Shown one piece after another: positions 1 through 12,500 of a stretch of 64,000 nucleotides of DNA (position 1 is the stretch's first letter; the number at the start of each line of letters is the position of its first letter). The position numbers and the translations under genes are program-made. Below the pieces are notes generated by a model. The model had not been told where the DNA came from and made no database searches. It saw nothing but the letters and a program-made list of their open reading frames with translations. This DNA is from Anarhynchus alexandrinus (lineage: Eukaryota; Chordata; Aves; Charadriiformes; Charadriidae), in the NCBI GenBank assembly GCA_008711295.1, contig VUYV01000003.1, positions 5,621,914-5,685,913 on the forward strand, in the 5' to 3' direction.

Positions 1-382
1 TAGAATTGTGCCCTTGTGTGAAGTCTTCCTTAAAATGATGATATTCTGTATGGTCTCAGGATTTTACTTAGAAATCCTGAAGGAGGATCAAAGTCTTAGC
101 ATTTTAGTGACTTCAAACAGAGTTTTAGCTGAGCAAGAAGTGAAGGCTTGGAATATTTATCACTTTCTAACATCATATTCAGAAAAAAAAAAAATTAATA
201 GGTGTCAAATTTTTGCAGAAGATCATGGGTATAATGTAGAAAAACTCTTATTTTCTTTTACTTCTTTATTTTAACAGAAGAATCAAAGCACAAGGTAAAT
301 TAACTCTATTTGCATAAAATCATGAGTGTACATAGATCTTGGCATACATTAGCCGATGTATTTTCTTTGAATTCTGTAGGTA

Positions 383-1746
383 GGGTCCTGAGGGAACTGG
401 CAGATGAAGTCGCTAAGCCACTAGCCATCATATTTGAGAAGTCGTGGCAGTCTGGCGAGGTTCCTGATGACTGGAAAAGGGGAAACATAACCCCCATTTT
501 CAAAAAGGGAAATAAGGAAGACCCGGGGAACTACAGGCCAGTCAGTCTCACCTCTGTGCCTGGCAAGATCATGGAGCAGATCCTCCTGGAAACTCTGCTG
601 AGGCACACAGAAATCAAAGAGGTGATTGGTGACAGCCAGCATGGCTTCACCAAGGGCAGATCATGCCTGACTAATTTGGTGGCCTTCTACGAAGGGGTCA
701 TAACGGCGGTGGACAAAGGAAGATCGACTGATGTCATCTACTTGGACTTGTGCAAGGCATTTGACACTGTCCCACACGATATCCTGGTCTCTAAATTGGA
801 GAGACATGGATTTGACAAATGGACCATTCGATGGATAAAGAACTGGCTGGACGGTCGCACTCAAAGAGTTGCGGTCAACGGCTCGATGTCCAAGTGGAGA
901 CCAGTGACAAGTGGCGTTCCTCAGGGGTCGGTGCTGGGACCTGTACTGTTCAACATCTTTGTAGGAGATATGGACAGTGGGGTCGAGAGCACCCTCAGCA
1001 AGTTTGCCGATGATACCAAGCTGTTTGGCGAGGTAGACACGCTGGAAGGGAGGGATGCCATCCAGAGGGACCTGGACAGGCTGGAGAGGTGGGCCCAAGC
1101 CAACCTCATGCAGTTCAATAAGGCCAAATGCAAGGTCTTACATCTAGGTCGGGGCAATCCCAAGCACAATTACAGGTTGGGCGGGGAATGGCTGGAGAGC
1201 AGCACTGAGGAGAAGGACCTGGGTGTGCTGATCGACGAGAAGCTCAACATGAGCCAGCAATGTGCGATCGCAGCCCAGAAGGCCAACCGCATCCTGGGCT
1301 GCATCAAAAGAAGTGTGGCCAGCAGGGCGAGGGAGGTGATTCTGCCCCTCTACTCCACTCTCGTGAGACCCCACCTGGAGTACTGCGTCCAGCTCTGGAG
1401 TCCCCAACATAAGAAGGACATGGACCTGTTGGAGCGTGTCCAGAGGAGGGCCACGAGGATGATCCGAGGGCTGGAGCACCTCTCCTATGAGGAGAGGCTG
1501 AAGGAGTTGGGGCTGTTCAGCCTGGAGAAGAGAAGGCTCCGGGGAGATCTTATTGCGGCCTTTCAGTACCTAAAGGGGGCCTACAGGAGAGCTGGGGAAG
1601 GACTTTTTACTAGGGCATGTAGTGACAGGACAAGGGGGAATGGCTTCAAACTGGAAGAGGGCAGGTTTAGATTGAACATTAGGAAGAAGTTTTTCACTTT
1701 GAGGGTGGTGAGGCACTGGAACAGGTTGCCCAGAGAGGTTGTTGGG
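383..1746 (+). pseudogene. CR1 ORF2 reverse-transcriptase fragment (copy A)
   Basis: The C-terminal part of the CR1 ORF2 polyprotein, which normally joins an APE-type endonuclease to a reverse transcriptase for target-primed retrotransposition. Only RT and downstream sequence remain. The frame is open for about 450 codons. Visible motifs are [11 protein letters not shown] (motif A) around 739-771, [12 protein letters not shown] (motif B region) around 919-954, and FADD at 1003-1014, so the catalytic aspartates are present. The frame runs upstream into non-CR1 flank to an ATG at 310, a chance fusion. A net 1-nt loss near 1740-1750 shifts the last ~20 codons relative to the family, so the nominal stop at 2041-2043 lies in flanking DNA. 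There is no endonuclease, ORF1 or promoter, so it is dead for autonomous movement although the RT core looks intact. Confidence 0.9.
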
Positions 1747-1891
1747 CCCCATCCCTGGAGGTGTTCAAGGCCAGGCTGGACGTGGCCTTGGGCAACCTGG
1801 TCTAGTGGGAGGTGTCCCTGCCTATGGCAGGGGGGTTGGAACTCGATGATCTTCAAGGTCCTTTCCAACCTAAACCATTCTATGATTCTAT
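383..1891 (+). mobile_element. CR1 LINE, 5'-truncated copy A
   Basis: A chicken-repeat-1 (CR1) non-LTR retrotransposon, sense strand. Homology begins near 383 inside ORF2, upstream of the RT core, and runs to the typical CR1 3' end with the short inverted stem (GGTTGGAACTC... / ...CCTTTCCAACC) and an octamer tail: ATTCTATG at 1877-1884 plus a partial unit to 1891. CR1 has no poly(A) tail and is usually 5'-truncated, as here. The copy is more GC-rich than its flanks and closely matches the copy at 63030-64000, so it is relatively young. Confidence 0.95.
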
Positions 1892-3367
1892 ACTCAAGAT
1901 CTTTTTTTCTCCCTTGTAATGCTCAGTATGTTCCTGTTTCATGCAGAGGGGCAAAGGGGAACTCTCCTGTGATTAATTTAACACCAGTAAATTTTGACAT
2001 TAACTGGAAAACACGTTGCGTACATGATGATCTTGCTTTGTGATTGAAACTGGATATAGATCAAAAGAAAAAATAAACAACTGAGCCAATCTTTATCCAT
2101 GTCTAAATCTGATGATTCTGGTTCCCTGTATAATATAGACTGAAGTAGTTTTTAGCACCAAATGAAACTATTTATCAATATAGAGCATAAGACATGATTA
2201 TCCAGATCCTTAAATCTAGCCCACTGCACTATCTGAGGCAGATTGCAGAGACTCTTCAGACTTTATAAATTAGATCCTGGTTAAGGTATTGCAAAATGAA
2301 AGTAAACAGCAACAGGAACTACTTTTGAAAATACTGTACTTAAAAGGAAGATTATCAAGATTGTCCAATGGTTCTGAAGTCTCTTATCTCTTCTTGAGAT
2401 ACTCTTGCTTGATGTGTCCTCAAATACGACTCTTTCACAGCTGCATTACGGCACTATTTGGCAAAATTGTAACACATAATGAATATGTGAAACTACTAAA
2501 AATCCTAAAAATATGTTTTACAAAACCTCTAAGTATCGGAAGACTGCTGTGAAAAATGTTATCCGAAAATGTCAAATAGTTTAAATTTTCTCTTCAAAAT
2601 GTCATTATTTCAAAACTTAAAAAAAATTATCACTCAGATGATTTGGTCTCATTTATTTTTACTTTTTCTTGAAACAGGGGGAAGGATAGAGTACATCAAT
2701 GTATTTTCATGTGGCCATTTGGAGATGTGTGACTACGTGTTCAGTTTTGCAATAATTTCAAATGAAAAAAAAAATCAAAACTCAAATTTCAAATTTCAAA
2801 TGCTTCACTTTTGCTTTTTCAAAACTACACATTTTTAATTTCCTGAAATTGTCCTAATTCCTTTCTGTTCAAACACTATTTGCCATATCCATTCAAATGC
2901 ATAAGATGTTTACACTACTCTTTTCTTTGTACTCAAAGACATACTGCAAGGTGGCCATTACCTTATGCATCTTGTCTCACAGTCAGCTGTTCAAGTTGCA
3001 TCTGCTAGACTCAGCTGTATTTTAATACTGAAACAAAGGATTCTGGTGTAGTCTGGAAAAGTAAGAGCAGCTTTCAAGGGACCACAATGCACTGTACACA
3101 GATGCTCTGGGCCTGCTAGCCTGCTATAAGATTTTTCTTCTGTAGAAACACCAATTTTTCTAGCAGAGTTTTTTTTTCTCGGAGGAATCTGGTTTCCCAT
3201 ATTTTGTCCCAGCTAGGGCAGAACATAATCTGAGAGTAAAATGTGTGGTTTTCTGTGTAGTGCTGCCCTCTACTGATTTTCTTGCTAATTAACAGAAAGA
3301 CTTTACTACTGAGAGGAAAGGCAATACCCTTCATGACAAGAAGGTAACACTCAGTTTTTTGAAAGAC

Positions 3368-3388
3368 AAAAAAAAAAAAAAAAAAAAA
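3368..3388 (+). repeat. poly(A) run
   Basis: An uninterrupted run of about 21 A, followed by GAAAGAAAAAAAG. No retroposed gene or SINE body is visible immediately upstream, so it is called a simple repeat and not a retrocopy tail. Confidence 0.85.
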
Positions 3389-6360
3389 GAAAGAAAAAAA
3401 GACATAGGCCATTACTTCCCGCTTTTAATTTTTACAATAGTTGGATGCACTAGGTGTAGAGAGAGAGTTATCAATTTGGATCAGTCTGGATCCACCAAAC
3501 ATTATGGTAAACATCTAATTGGATTTCTTCTAAGACGAGGAAAGATCTTAAGCCTGAAACCAGAGAGAAGAATTTTAATGGGTTTTGTTCTAAGTAACTG
3601 AAGAAAATTATATATGCAATCTCTCCTGCTTTACTTCTGCTTCCACCATTAACTCAGTACAACTGTCAGGTTGCTGTTCTTGTCAAGCAATGGAAAACGG
3701 TTTTCTTCTTAGTTGCATTGGAAACTTCTCTGAAGATAAGGTATTCATTTATTAAACATTTTAATGCCCAAACCGTGAAGAACCTGCATTCTTTCCCCAC
3801 TTTGCAAATCAGAGGATCTGAGTGGAGGCAATAAATTTTTTTTTTATTATTTTTATGGTTTGAGAAGTCTGTTGTGGTAGCCTAGAAACATTACAGTCTC
3901 CTTGCAGTAAGGACTCTGATATCAGAATCCTACAACACTTCCAGGTAAATGAATTATCTCTGTATGAAAGACATTATTCTCCTGAGCACATTAGCAACTG
4001 GAAAAATGTATCTTTTAAAGTCCTTTTGCATGTAAAATATTCTATTTAGATTCTTCAGGTGTAGTGTGAAATAAGCCCTGCTGGGATCAATAGCAGGGAT
4101 TTGTTAGCAATGATGCCAATTTAAATGTTTCTATAGCAATTGCCATGGCAATGTTTTTAATTAGTGTAGCACAGTCACTCACAAGAATGACATGAAGAAA
4201 GGCTAACCTTCGGCAACTTGATAATGTATCCCACATTAGGTTGTTTCATTTGTTAATAGTGAAGTAAAATTCTGTTCTAAAAGAAAAAGGCTGTAGTGCT
4301 TGTGTATAGCTAAAAATAGCAGAGTTTACTGCAGCAGCAGTGCTTCATATTGTGCTCACCAGTCTTTAAATAGGAAGGATGCAACTGATGTTGAGGAAGA
4401 TCCAAACAATCTGTAAAACTAAAATATGTATTTTAACAGGATATAGCAAGTATAAATCTTGTGTAGCCTGCATGCATGGAAGCAGTCTCATTGACTTTGG
4501 CTGTGTTTCTTTTGAAAATAAAATATCTGAATGTAGCTTTAATCTACCTAGCCTGAATACTAAGAACAGTGAAGCTGTAGCAACAAAAGGCTGTGCTATA
4601 AACTGCACACTGCCACTAATTATACCAAGACTTAGGTAGAGCCTAGGTCTGTGCCCCTGTAGGTTGATTTTTATTACTCCCATAACTAATTAAAGATAGT
4701 CCAGGTATGCATACACATGCTTCCCTCTGACTGCAGCACTCAAATATTCTCTGAGTGCAGTCATCCTACAAACATGAATATAGACTCTGGATGTATCATT
4801 GATGGCTAAGGTTCAAAAAGCAAGCTCCTTTTGTTTTCATCGTTCTATTTTTTTCCTTCCCTCTCCCCTCTTCATAGGTAAAGATGGGGTTGGGGGCTGA
4901 AAAGAAAACAACCAATGTACATCTTGACTGACCTTTCATGCTGAACGTGGGAGAATCAAGAAAGTTTTTTCTTGTATTTCTATGAGAGCTGAACTAGCTT
5001 TTGAAGGATCCCCAAAATCTAAGGGACAGATTTTTGACTGATGAACATCCATTCCTTGAGTACGAGTACTCAGATCCTATTCAGGCACAGAAACGTGGGC
5101 CACACTAAAAAATAAACACTTCCCCACTCAGCAGCTCATGCTGCAAACCTTTTGGAATAGAATTTCAGAATTTCTTTTTTGTGGTTGCTGATCTGTTCAG
5201 CAGTATATACAGTGGAGATAAGCTCAGCTGAAAATTTTGCAAGGAAACAGTTGAAGGCATTTCTTTTTGACTGGGACACCAGTGCAGGTTTCCTTAGCTG
5301 CATAAGTCAAGGAGTCACACGAATATAAATAAATTTTTAGGGAATGTGAACTAATAGCAATTTGTATTGGAATGTCTGTTGAATAAATGTCTTTAGGCAA
5401 ACGAACCTATGATTTGTAGGTGCACTATAAGAGAAATTTATCTTGCTGTGACAAGAGACAGCATTTATTTTAGAGTTTTACCAGCCTCTTGGGCACGTAC
5501 ATTGCAGACACTGGTCCAAATTCAACTCATTATGGCTTGACTCACCCTCTCTATAGCACTCACAGTGAGTAACGCCGGTCCCCCAGGTGGGTGGATCTGG
5601 CAAGGGAATATGTTTATTCATGTTTGGACAATCCCCACTGGCAAAGACTTGTGCAGAGACACAGCTGTGATTTAAAGCAACTGTTCCTGGGCAATGAAAA
5701 TACCATCTGCCCTTCTCTGGAGTAAGTCTTCCGAGGTGCAGATGAAACTGTTTCTGGACTCTTTCTCCCCAAACCAATTTCCGCCAGCTAGTGAATGAAG
5801 CTTGAAACACTTCCAACCCATCCTGTATAAGGGTGTCTCACTTGCTAGCAACAGTATTCAATGAAGCTAAAAAGAGACTTTTCAAATATCTGCTCCTGAG
5901 GCAGCAGGTCACTGGATTACAAAAGCAAAATATGTATTTTCACATTAAAAAAAAAATAGAAGACCTTTTTTCTCCAATAATGAACCTTTTTATGGGATCT
6001 GTTTTTCATCAGCATGAGGGGAGTTAGGAAATATTGCACTTGTAAACCCTTAACGCAAGGCCTTTTGAAGATATTCCTTTGATCTTTAGTATTGATTTTT
6101 CTCCACAGGGAACACATTTCACTCTTATCATATAATGAAGCTGCATTATAAGTTTTTATACCACACCTTATTTACAAATGCAACACATTCATCACATTCA
6201 TGGTTTTTAAAGAATAGCCTTCAGACACAGGAGGAAAAATAAATGCTGTCATCAAAGAAAAATTCTTCTCTTTGTTTCCCCTTTAAGATTTTCTCAAGTT
6301 CTGTCACTCATAAACAGGTTGGCTGTACTTTGATATTGATACCCTGCAATATTTAAGACA

Positions 6361-6466
6361 TTTTTTGTTTGGTTTTTCTTTGTTGGTGTTTTTGTTGTTG
6401 TTGCTGTTGTCATTGTTGGTGGTGTTTTGTGGTTTGGTTTGTGTTTTTGTTTGTTTTTTTTTTTTA
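6361..6466 (+). repeat. G/T-rich low-complexity tract
   Basis: About 100 bases almost without A or C, made of TTTG, TTG and GTT units and ending in a T-run. Threonine/lysine/asparagine-rich open frames on the opposite strand are products of this composition and are not genes. Confidence 0.85.
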
Positions 6467-8839
6467 TAATAAACAGCACAGCCCTCTATCTGCCCGACAT
6501 AAAACAAAGCAGTATCTCAAGGTGTAGACCCCTATTTTTCAGACACGTCAATTCTCATGGGTCTCTCTGCATGAAGCAGATGAGATTCGCCCATGGCAAC
6601 ACTGTTAATGACAGGACGTACTTACCAGTTCTGATAACTGCGACTATGTGCTTTCACCAAATGCCACTTTTTTGCTGCTTTTTTGATGCAGCAGTCCACT
6701 CTGGTCACACAGCTAGGTCCTAACAAAGCGGTCTGAGATTCCATGTCAGATGCCTCCTACTTCTGCATATCTCCTGAGCATAGCATGTACCAGGATGAGA
6801 ACTTGCTTAACTTTTGGAGTCTACAGCTTGTATAATGGCCCGAGAGGTTGTTACAAGCCAGAATTTCTCAGAATAAAGACATCTTTAAGCTAGTATTTCC
6901 CAGATTTTTAAAAACCATTACTCTTTCCCATCCTCCTTTTTCTGGCTCATTTATGTCTGAGTCGTTAGAAATCATGTTCCTATGGACAAGGATCATGAAA
7001 ATCAGACTTAATTACTGCCTGCAAGGGAATACACACTCACTTCTCTGGACTGGAAAAATTCTGTTGCTGACCAATTAAAGGTAGTTAGCAGATTCGGACT
7101 GGTAATTGCAGCCCGTTGTTGCTGCTTCCTTCCTGAAGGAACTGAGCAGCTGCTGTATGCTGTCATTTATCAAAGCTCAACCCCCTTTATGCACTTCTGC
7201 TGTCTCCAAGGGGATCACAAAATCAAGAAAAGTCTCATCCTCGGAGCTAAGCAGGCCCTTTACAAGCATAGAAATTTGTGCACAGAAATAGTGCATAGGT
7301 TTAACACATTTTTTTGCTATTTATTATCTCAGTTAATCTTAAAGGAGTCTGATGAAGCTAAGGCTTCAGCCTTTATTTTCATAATAAACACACTAAAATA
7401 CCCATAAGTGATAATTCTACCACTTACAGAAGTAATACAGATCTCAGAAACATAAAGTACAATGACTTTCCTTTTTCTTATTTCTAGGTTTGCATCTATT
7501 CCTTAAAACCAAAATACACCACCACCACTACCAAACAACCAAAAAAGCCTTTCACTTGCACCTCATTTGACTTCACTAATGAAAGAGAAATGCAAAACAA
7601 AAAGAAATTCAAAATAAAGTATTGCTTATTCTCTTTGTACCCTGATAGACCAAGGTGAGGATGACTTCAACAAGCAGACATCCATGATAGTGTATAAGCA
7701 TGGAGAAGAATATAATGGGTTTTATCCTGTATGTTTTCTTGGTCTTCAAATATTAGGTATTTAGTAATCCCCAATAGATGCTCTTTGTCACGACTTTCTC
7801 CACTTTTACTTTGAAACCATTTAAGCTTCTGGAAGCCACAACCATCTGCAAGGAGACTTACAGTTTAACAATTTTGTGAAAAGAACAACCTCTTTTCGTT
7901 TGTTTTTGAACATTGTAACTGACAGCTTCATTAGCCAACTAGTACTGTCATTGAAAGCCACAGTAAATAGTCATTCCCTCTTCACTGTCTTTGCCACTGA
8001 TGAATGTATAGACTTTAATCAACTTTTCCTTCAGTTGTCTCTTTTCCAAGATGAAAAGTTCTGGGACTTCCTGCTTAATCATAACTTGTCTGGAAGCTGT
8101 GCCATAATTTTGATTGCACCTGTAACCTCCTCTGAATCTCTTCTATTTTTTTTGTGTATCTTTTGAGATTGGAGATCATGGTTTGTTGCAGTATTCAAGC
8201 TTCAGGAGCTTCATGCATAAATAGACAGCAGCTTAATCACATTCTCTACTTAAATTTATCATGATACATGGTGTTGTTTCCCTTTTTTGATTGCTGCAGA
8301 GCTCTGGGCTAATGTTTTCCTGTTATTACCCATTGTTACATATGGTGTTATTCCCCAATGGCAATAGTCAGACTTTATTATTTTAAAGGCAAAATCTGGG
8401 TTTTACCATCTGTGTGGGTTTACTTAATTTCATAACAATTTCACCATCCATCATTTTGGTGTCCACTCACTATTGCATAGACTACAAATGTCTATACAGC
8501 AAACTACTATAGCTATTAAACCATTGTAAAGAAGAGACTGGTTGGCACAAAAAGGCTCAAATCCATATGGCTAAACTCTCTTCTTCTCTACCCTGCCTCA
8601 CTCCAGGGTTACCATATCCATATCACCCCGGGCGTGGTCCTCAAACGCTGATAGGAATTTTCTGGGAGAGTGCCAGTTGGTACAGGCTGATATTAGGGGC
8701 TGTAATAACAGTGAAATAGCATGGACAATTACATTGCAAAAACCAGTTTCCTTGCCAGGTGAAGTATATTAGTATAATCATAGTCATAAGATCCTTTTCC
8801 AGGCTTTTGCAAAGGCCCCTTGGCTTTATTATGCTGAAT

Positions 8840-9300
8840 GTCACTTGTGAAGTTTTTCACCTTGATATTCAAACCTGTTTTCAGTTTATTTATGAGTATG
8901 CTGAACAGTGCTGGCCCTAGTACAGATCCCTGTGGAACACTACAACAGACCTTATTTCAATGTGAAAACTCATTATTTACTTCTTCCTGCTGGTTCCTGT
9001 CATTTAATCAATTACTGATATATGCAGGGACCTTCACTTCTAGCTCATGGCTGCTTAAGAGCTTTTGGTGGGTGACCCTGTCAAAAGCCTTCTAGAAGCA
9101 CAACTAGATCAGAACAAAGAGGTCAAAACTATCCATATGCTTGATAACTCTTTCAGAGGACTTCAATAGATCTGTGAGGCAGGACATCCCTTCCAAAAAC
9201 TATACTGACTTTTCCCCATATGTCATGTGTCCAACAATTATATTCTTTATAAGAGTTGCTAACAATTTTCCTGATTTGGGCCTCAGACTTTGTCCCTGCA
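8840..9300 (-). mobile_element. ancient CR1/L3-type LINE RT fragment
   Basis: Read on the minus strand, this segment carries degenerate RT motifs: a [17 protein letters not shown] motif near 8900-8945 and a KAFD(R)V-like motif A near 9070-9095, in the right order and spacing. Upstream on the minus strand there is a weak GKSQYSFWKGCPAS-like match to the [11 protein letters not shown] region. It has many stops and frameshifts and is far more diverged than the other CR1 copies. Edges are approximate; the segment down to about 8640 may also belong to it. It is probably an old CR1/L3 lineage shared across amniotes. Confidence 0.75.
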
Positions 9301-9547
9301 ACTTGTAAAACTGTAACTGTTTTTTATAAATTTGCATTGTATTTAATACCTTGAAAACCTCAAGTATCAAGGAAGCTGAAGTGAAATGTTAAAGAAAATA
9401 ATGAATATTTCAGCAGTGTCATCACTGAGATTTTTAAGATTCCTGATAGTATGTGTGAAGTCGCTGTCAATTACTACAACATGAAATCCCACTGTACTGA
9501 AATTAGATCTCCTGATGAGTCCCTGGTTAAATCAATAAAACAAAACA

Positions 9548-9550
<3 letters not shown>

Positions 9551-9580
<30 letters not shown>
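9551..9580 (+). repeat. (CAA)10 microsatellite
   Basis: Ten perfect CAA units, preceded by two CAAAA units (9541-9550). Confidence 0.95.
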
Positions 9581-12500
9581 ATCTGGCATTTAATCCTTAA
9601 GGGTTTATAACCCTTTCTATTTTCTCCTGAAAACTGTGACAAGTGAACCACAGAACTGCGTAGCCACAAGCACAGCACTCATGGTAAAGTTTTTCATGGA
9701 ACTTCCCAAACAAGTTTTCAGGTTTTAATTATAGCAGTTTGTTAAAATCAAAATATTTTCCCAGCCTCTGAAGAAATGACAGAAAGGGTATCACACGATA
9801 CATGGCACTGGATGTTGAGTGTATATGCTGTTCTAGTGGACCCCCTTTCTGCTATTTGTTTCCTAAGGGTTTATACTCTCTCCCAAGAGCTAGTAGCCTA
9901 GATGTGGTCAGTCAAACTCCCTTTGGTACTTGACAGTCCTGCAGAGAAGCCCACCAAAAACTCAGATCAGTAGCTCAGAGTTTGGCTTCCATGCTCAATT
10001 TCATATTGAAATTTTGACTACATCAAATTTTAAAGCACTCTGGGGAAAGAAATCCTCTAAAAAGTAAACGTTTTTTTTCCCCTTTTGAGGTTTCAAGATT
10101 TCCTATAGTATTTCTTGAATTTGCACTCCTCAAATTTCTACCATTAATGCAGACTTAATATAACTGCATGAAACAATGTATATGGTTCCAGTTTCAGAGA
10201 GAAAAAAGAATAGAAATATTTTTTGTCTAGCTTTGCCCAAAATGGCAGGGCATAGTCATGTTTTAAATCTTTCTTGCATCAAATCAAATGCCCGTGACTG
10301 TCTCCCTTCCTTCTCGCATTCCTAAAAGATGATGGAAAAAGGTATATGAGGGACCATAACTGTGTTTGGGTTCCATACTGCTAAGACAAGTCATAAAATA
10401 TCTGACTTTACAGAAAACAAATTAACTCAATCACATAACAGGAAAAAGAAAATGCATAATTAATCCATACATAGGGATGTGTATGTCAGTCACTTTTTTT
10501 TTTTTTCGTCTTTTCTTGGTTTATGTAGTAATAGATATTTTACATGAAACAAAGTTATACTTCCTGCAAGTGAATTTCCTCCCTCTTTTTATCTTGGTGA
10601 TTCTGCAGTCATGACAGCCAAATTTTAATGTCACTTTTTAGTAGTATGGCTGGGGGTACACAGTAACAGTGAAACAGTTTAATTACTACTGTCTATAAAG
10701 CATGCTAAATTACCCTCTTTTTCCTAACTCTGAAGAACTGTCATTATATGAACTACACACATTCATGGTAAAGAATGTACCTTCATCTAAATCTCGTTAT
10801 TACAGGGTTGATTTTAAAATAAACATTTTATAATAACAGTTACTAATAAATAGAGTGAATAATAATGATCCAGCATAGGCAAGTGTTATTGTCCTATTGC
10901 AACTCTGGATGCTATGAAGGGAAACCATGCTGCAATGATATAATTAAGATGGGCATCAAGATGTAACAATTTTAAGTTAGTAGATATAAATCCAAATAAT
11001 GTTTTAATTGTATAGCCCAACATCTTAATGAATGGTGAAGAATGGTTATTTTTAGTAATAGAAAATGCTAAACAAAGCCTGTAAAACAATTCTTTTATAT
11101 ACACCTGCCTAACATCTATATTTTATATAAAGGTAAAAACAAAGCAATAGGAAGGATTTCTGAGTGAAATAAAGTCTGTCTTCTAGCTGACACAGCTGAA
11201 GTCATTGAATAGTGCTAGTAAATTTTTAATGAGCATTTTTTGCCAAAAACTTTATTTCTAGTTGTCTCACAGCAGCATACATGGAAACATGGAGAAAGTT
11301 GAACCTGTTGTGTAATGTGGAATTATGCCTAGATATTAATGTAGAAGAATGGTAGTAAGCCTCCAATACATGGGAAAGCAAAATCAAAATTCAGAATTGA
11401 ATATAACTATATCTATAAAACCAACATTTTTTGATTACTAGTCTTATATTAGGAAAAAAATATTAAACCATAAGAGTTTAGGCTCTGTCATGATTCACTA
11501 TCTTGTGCTGCTTGGTAGTTTTTAACATTTTTACCCTTTCTTCACCTTTCCCATCTAATAAAACAACTTTTATTTTACAGGAATTATTTTTTTTCTTCTA
11601 AAAATGTTATATGTCTTTAATTCTTCAAGGTTGTGTTCAAAAATTTCCTGAAGCCAATGCATATAAGTCAGTGGACTTTCAACTAGGTCACGATTATGCT
11701 GAAGATTTTAAAAGAGCAACCCAAAAGACCATTTATTTTATTTTTCAGTCACAGTTCCTAATGAAGTAATGATAGTGTAGGAACAAAATTTGTTCTTTTC
11801 TGGTCACTTGTCCAGGGAGTAAGTTAGCTTAAGTGCTTCCCATCAATCTTCTGTTTATTATTCTCCTGCATTTTGTATTAACAGCACTGCTAAAATAAGG
11901 AGCAATCCATGAGAGAATTTTATGTTCTAGTTTTTATAGGTACTTGGTAGACTAATGTTTAATATATTTCAAAAATATTCTAGCTACAGCCCTAGCTGGG
12001 AAATGCATGTCTATTTCTACAGAACGTAGAGATCTGCAATATAATTGCATTTTGCAAGAAACTCTAGAAAAAGCTTGTTTTTATTGGCTGTATTTATCAC
12101 AGTTAAGCAGGATCTGGGGGAAAAACAGAGACACTTGTGTTATTTTTTTGGTGTTAAGGACATGATGAGTTTTCTTATTATTGAATTCTAGATATGTGCT
12201 ATCCAAAAGAGGGAGCCATAACATTATACTATATCTTTCCCCTTTATGAGACAGTGAAACTGCATACATTCTTTTATTTCTTTATCTTAATTGTACTTAA
12301 AGATGATGTTTGCTGTGAGGTTTTTTTTTTGTTGTTTTATATGAATAAGCAATATAGTTCAGAACTAGATAATACATGATACTAATCCTTTTGCAGCAGA
12401 GTGAAATGGTTGTACTAAAGTCAAATACACTTAAACAAGAGAAAAACATCCTGTCATAAAAAAAAAAAAAGGTTGGTTTATTTTCTCTTGTTCTTGATTT

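Larger units (their letters stand above)
1892..8839. other. AT-rich unique stretch without recognised gene
   Basis: No open frame here shows a recognisable domain; those present are short and unsupported. The stretch holds an A-run (3368-3388), a G/T-rich low-complexity tract (6361-6466), and a block at about 4040-4330 that looks like a conserved non-coding element (near-palindromic ATTGCCATGGCAAT at 4139-4152 and a MEF2-like CTAAAAATAG at 4310-4319). Nothing else stands out. Confidence 0.6.

Noticed and set aside
661..1868. Several minus-strand frames within CR1 copy A
   Set aside because: Antisense shadows of the RT frame; the same shadows recur in copies D and F.
6294..6507. Thr/Asn/Lys-rich minus frames
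   Set aside because: Translation of the G/T-rich low-complexity tract.
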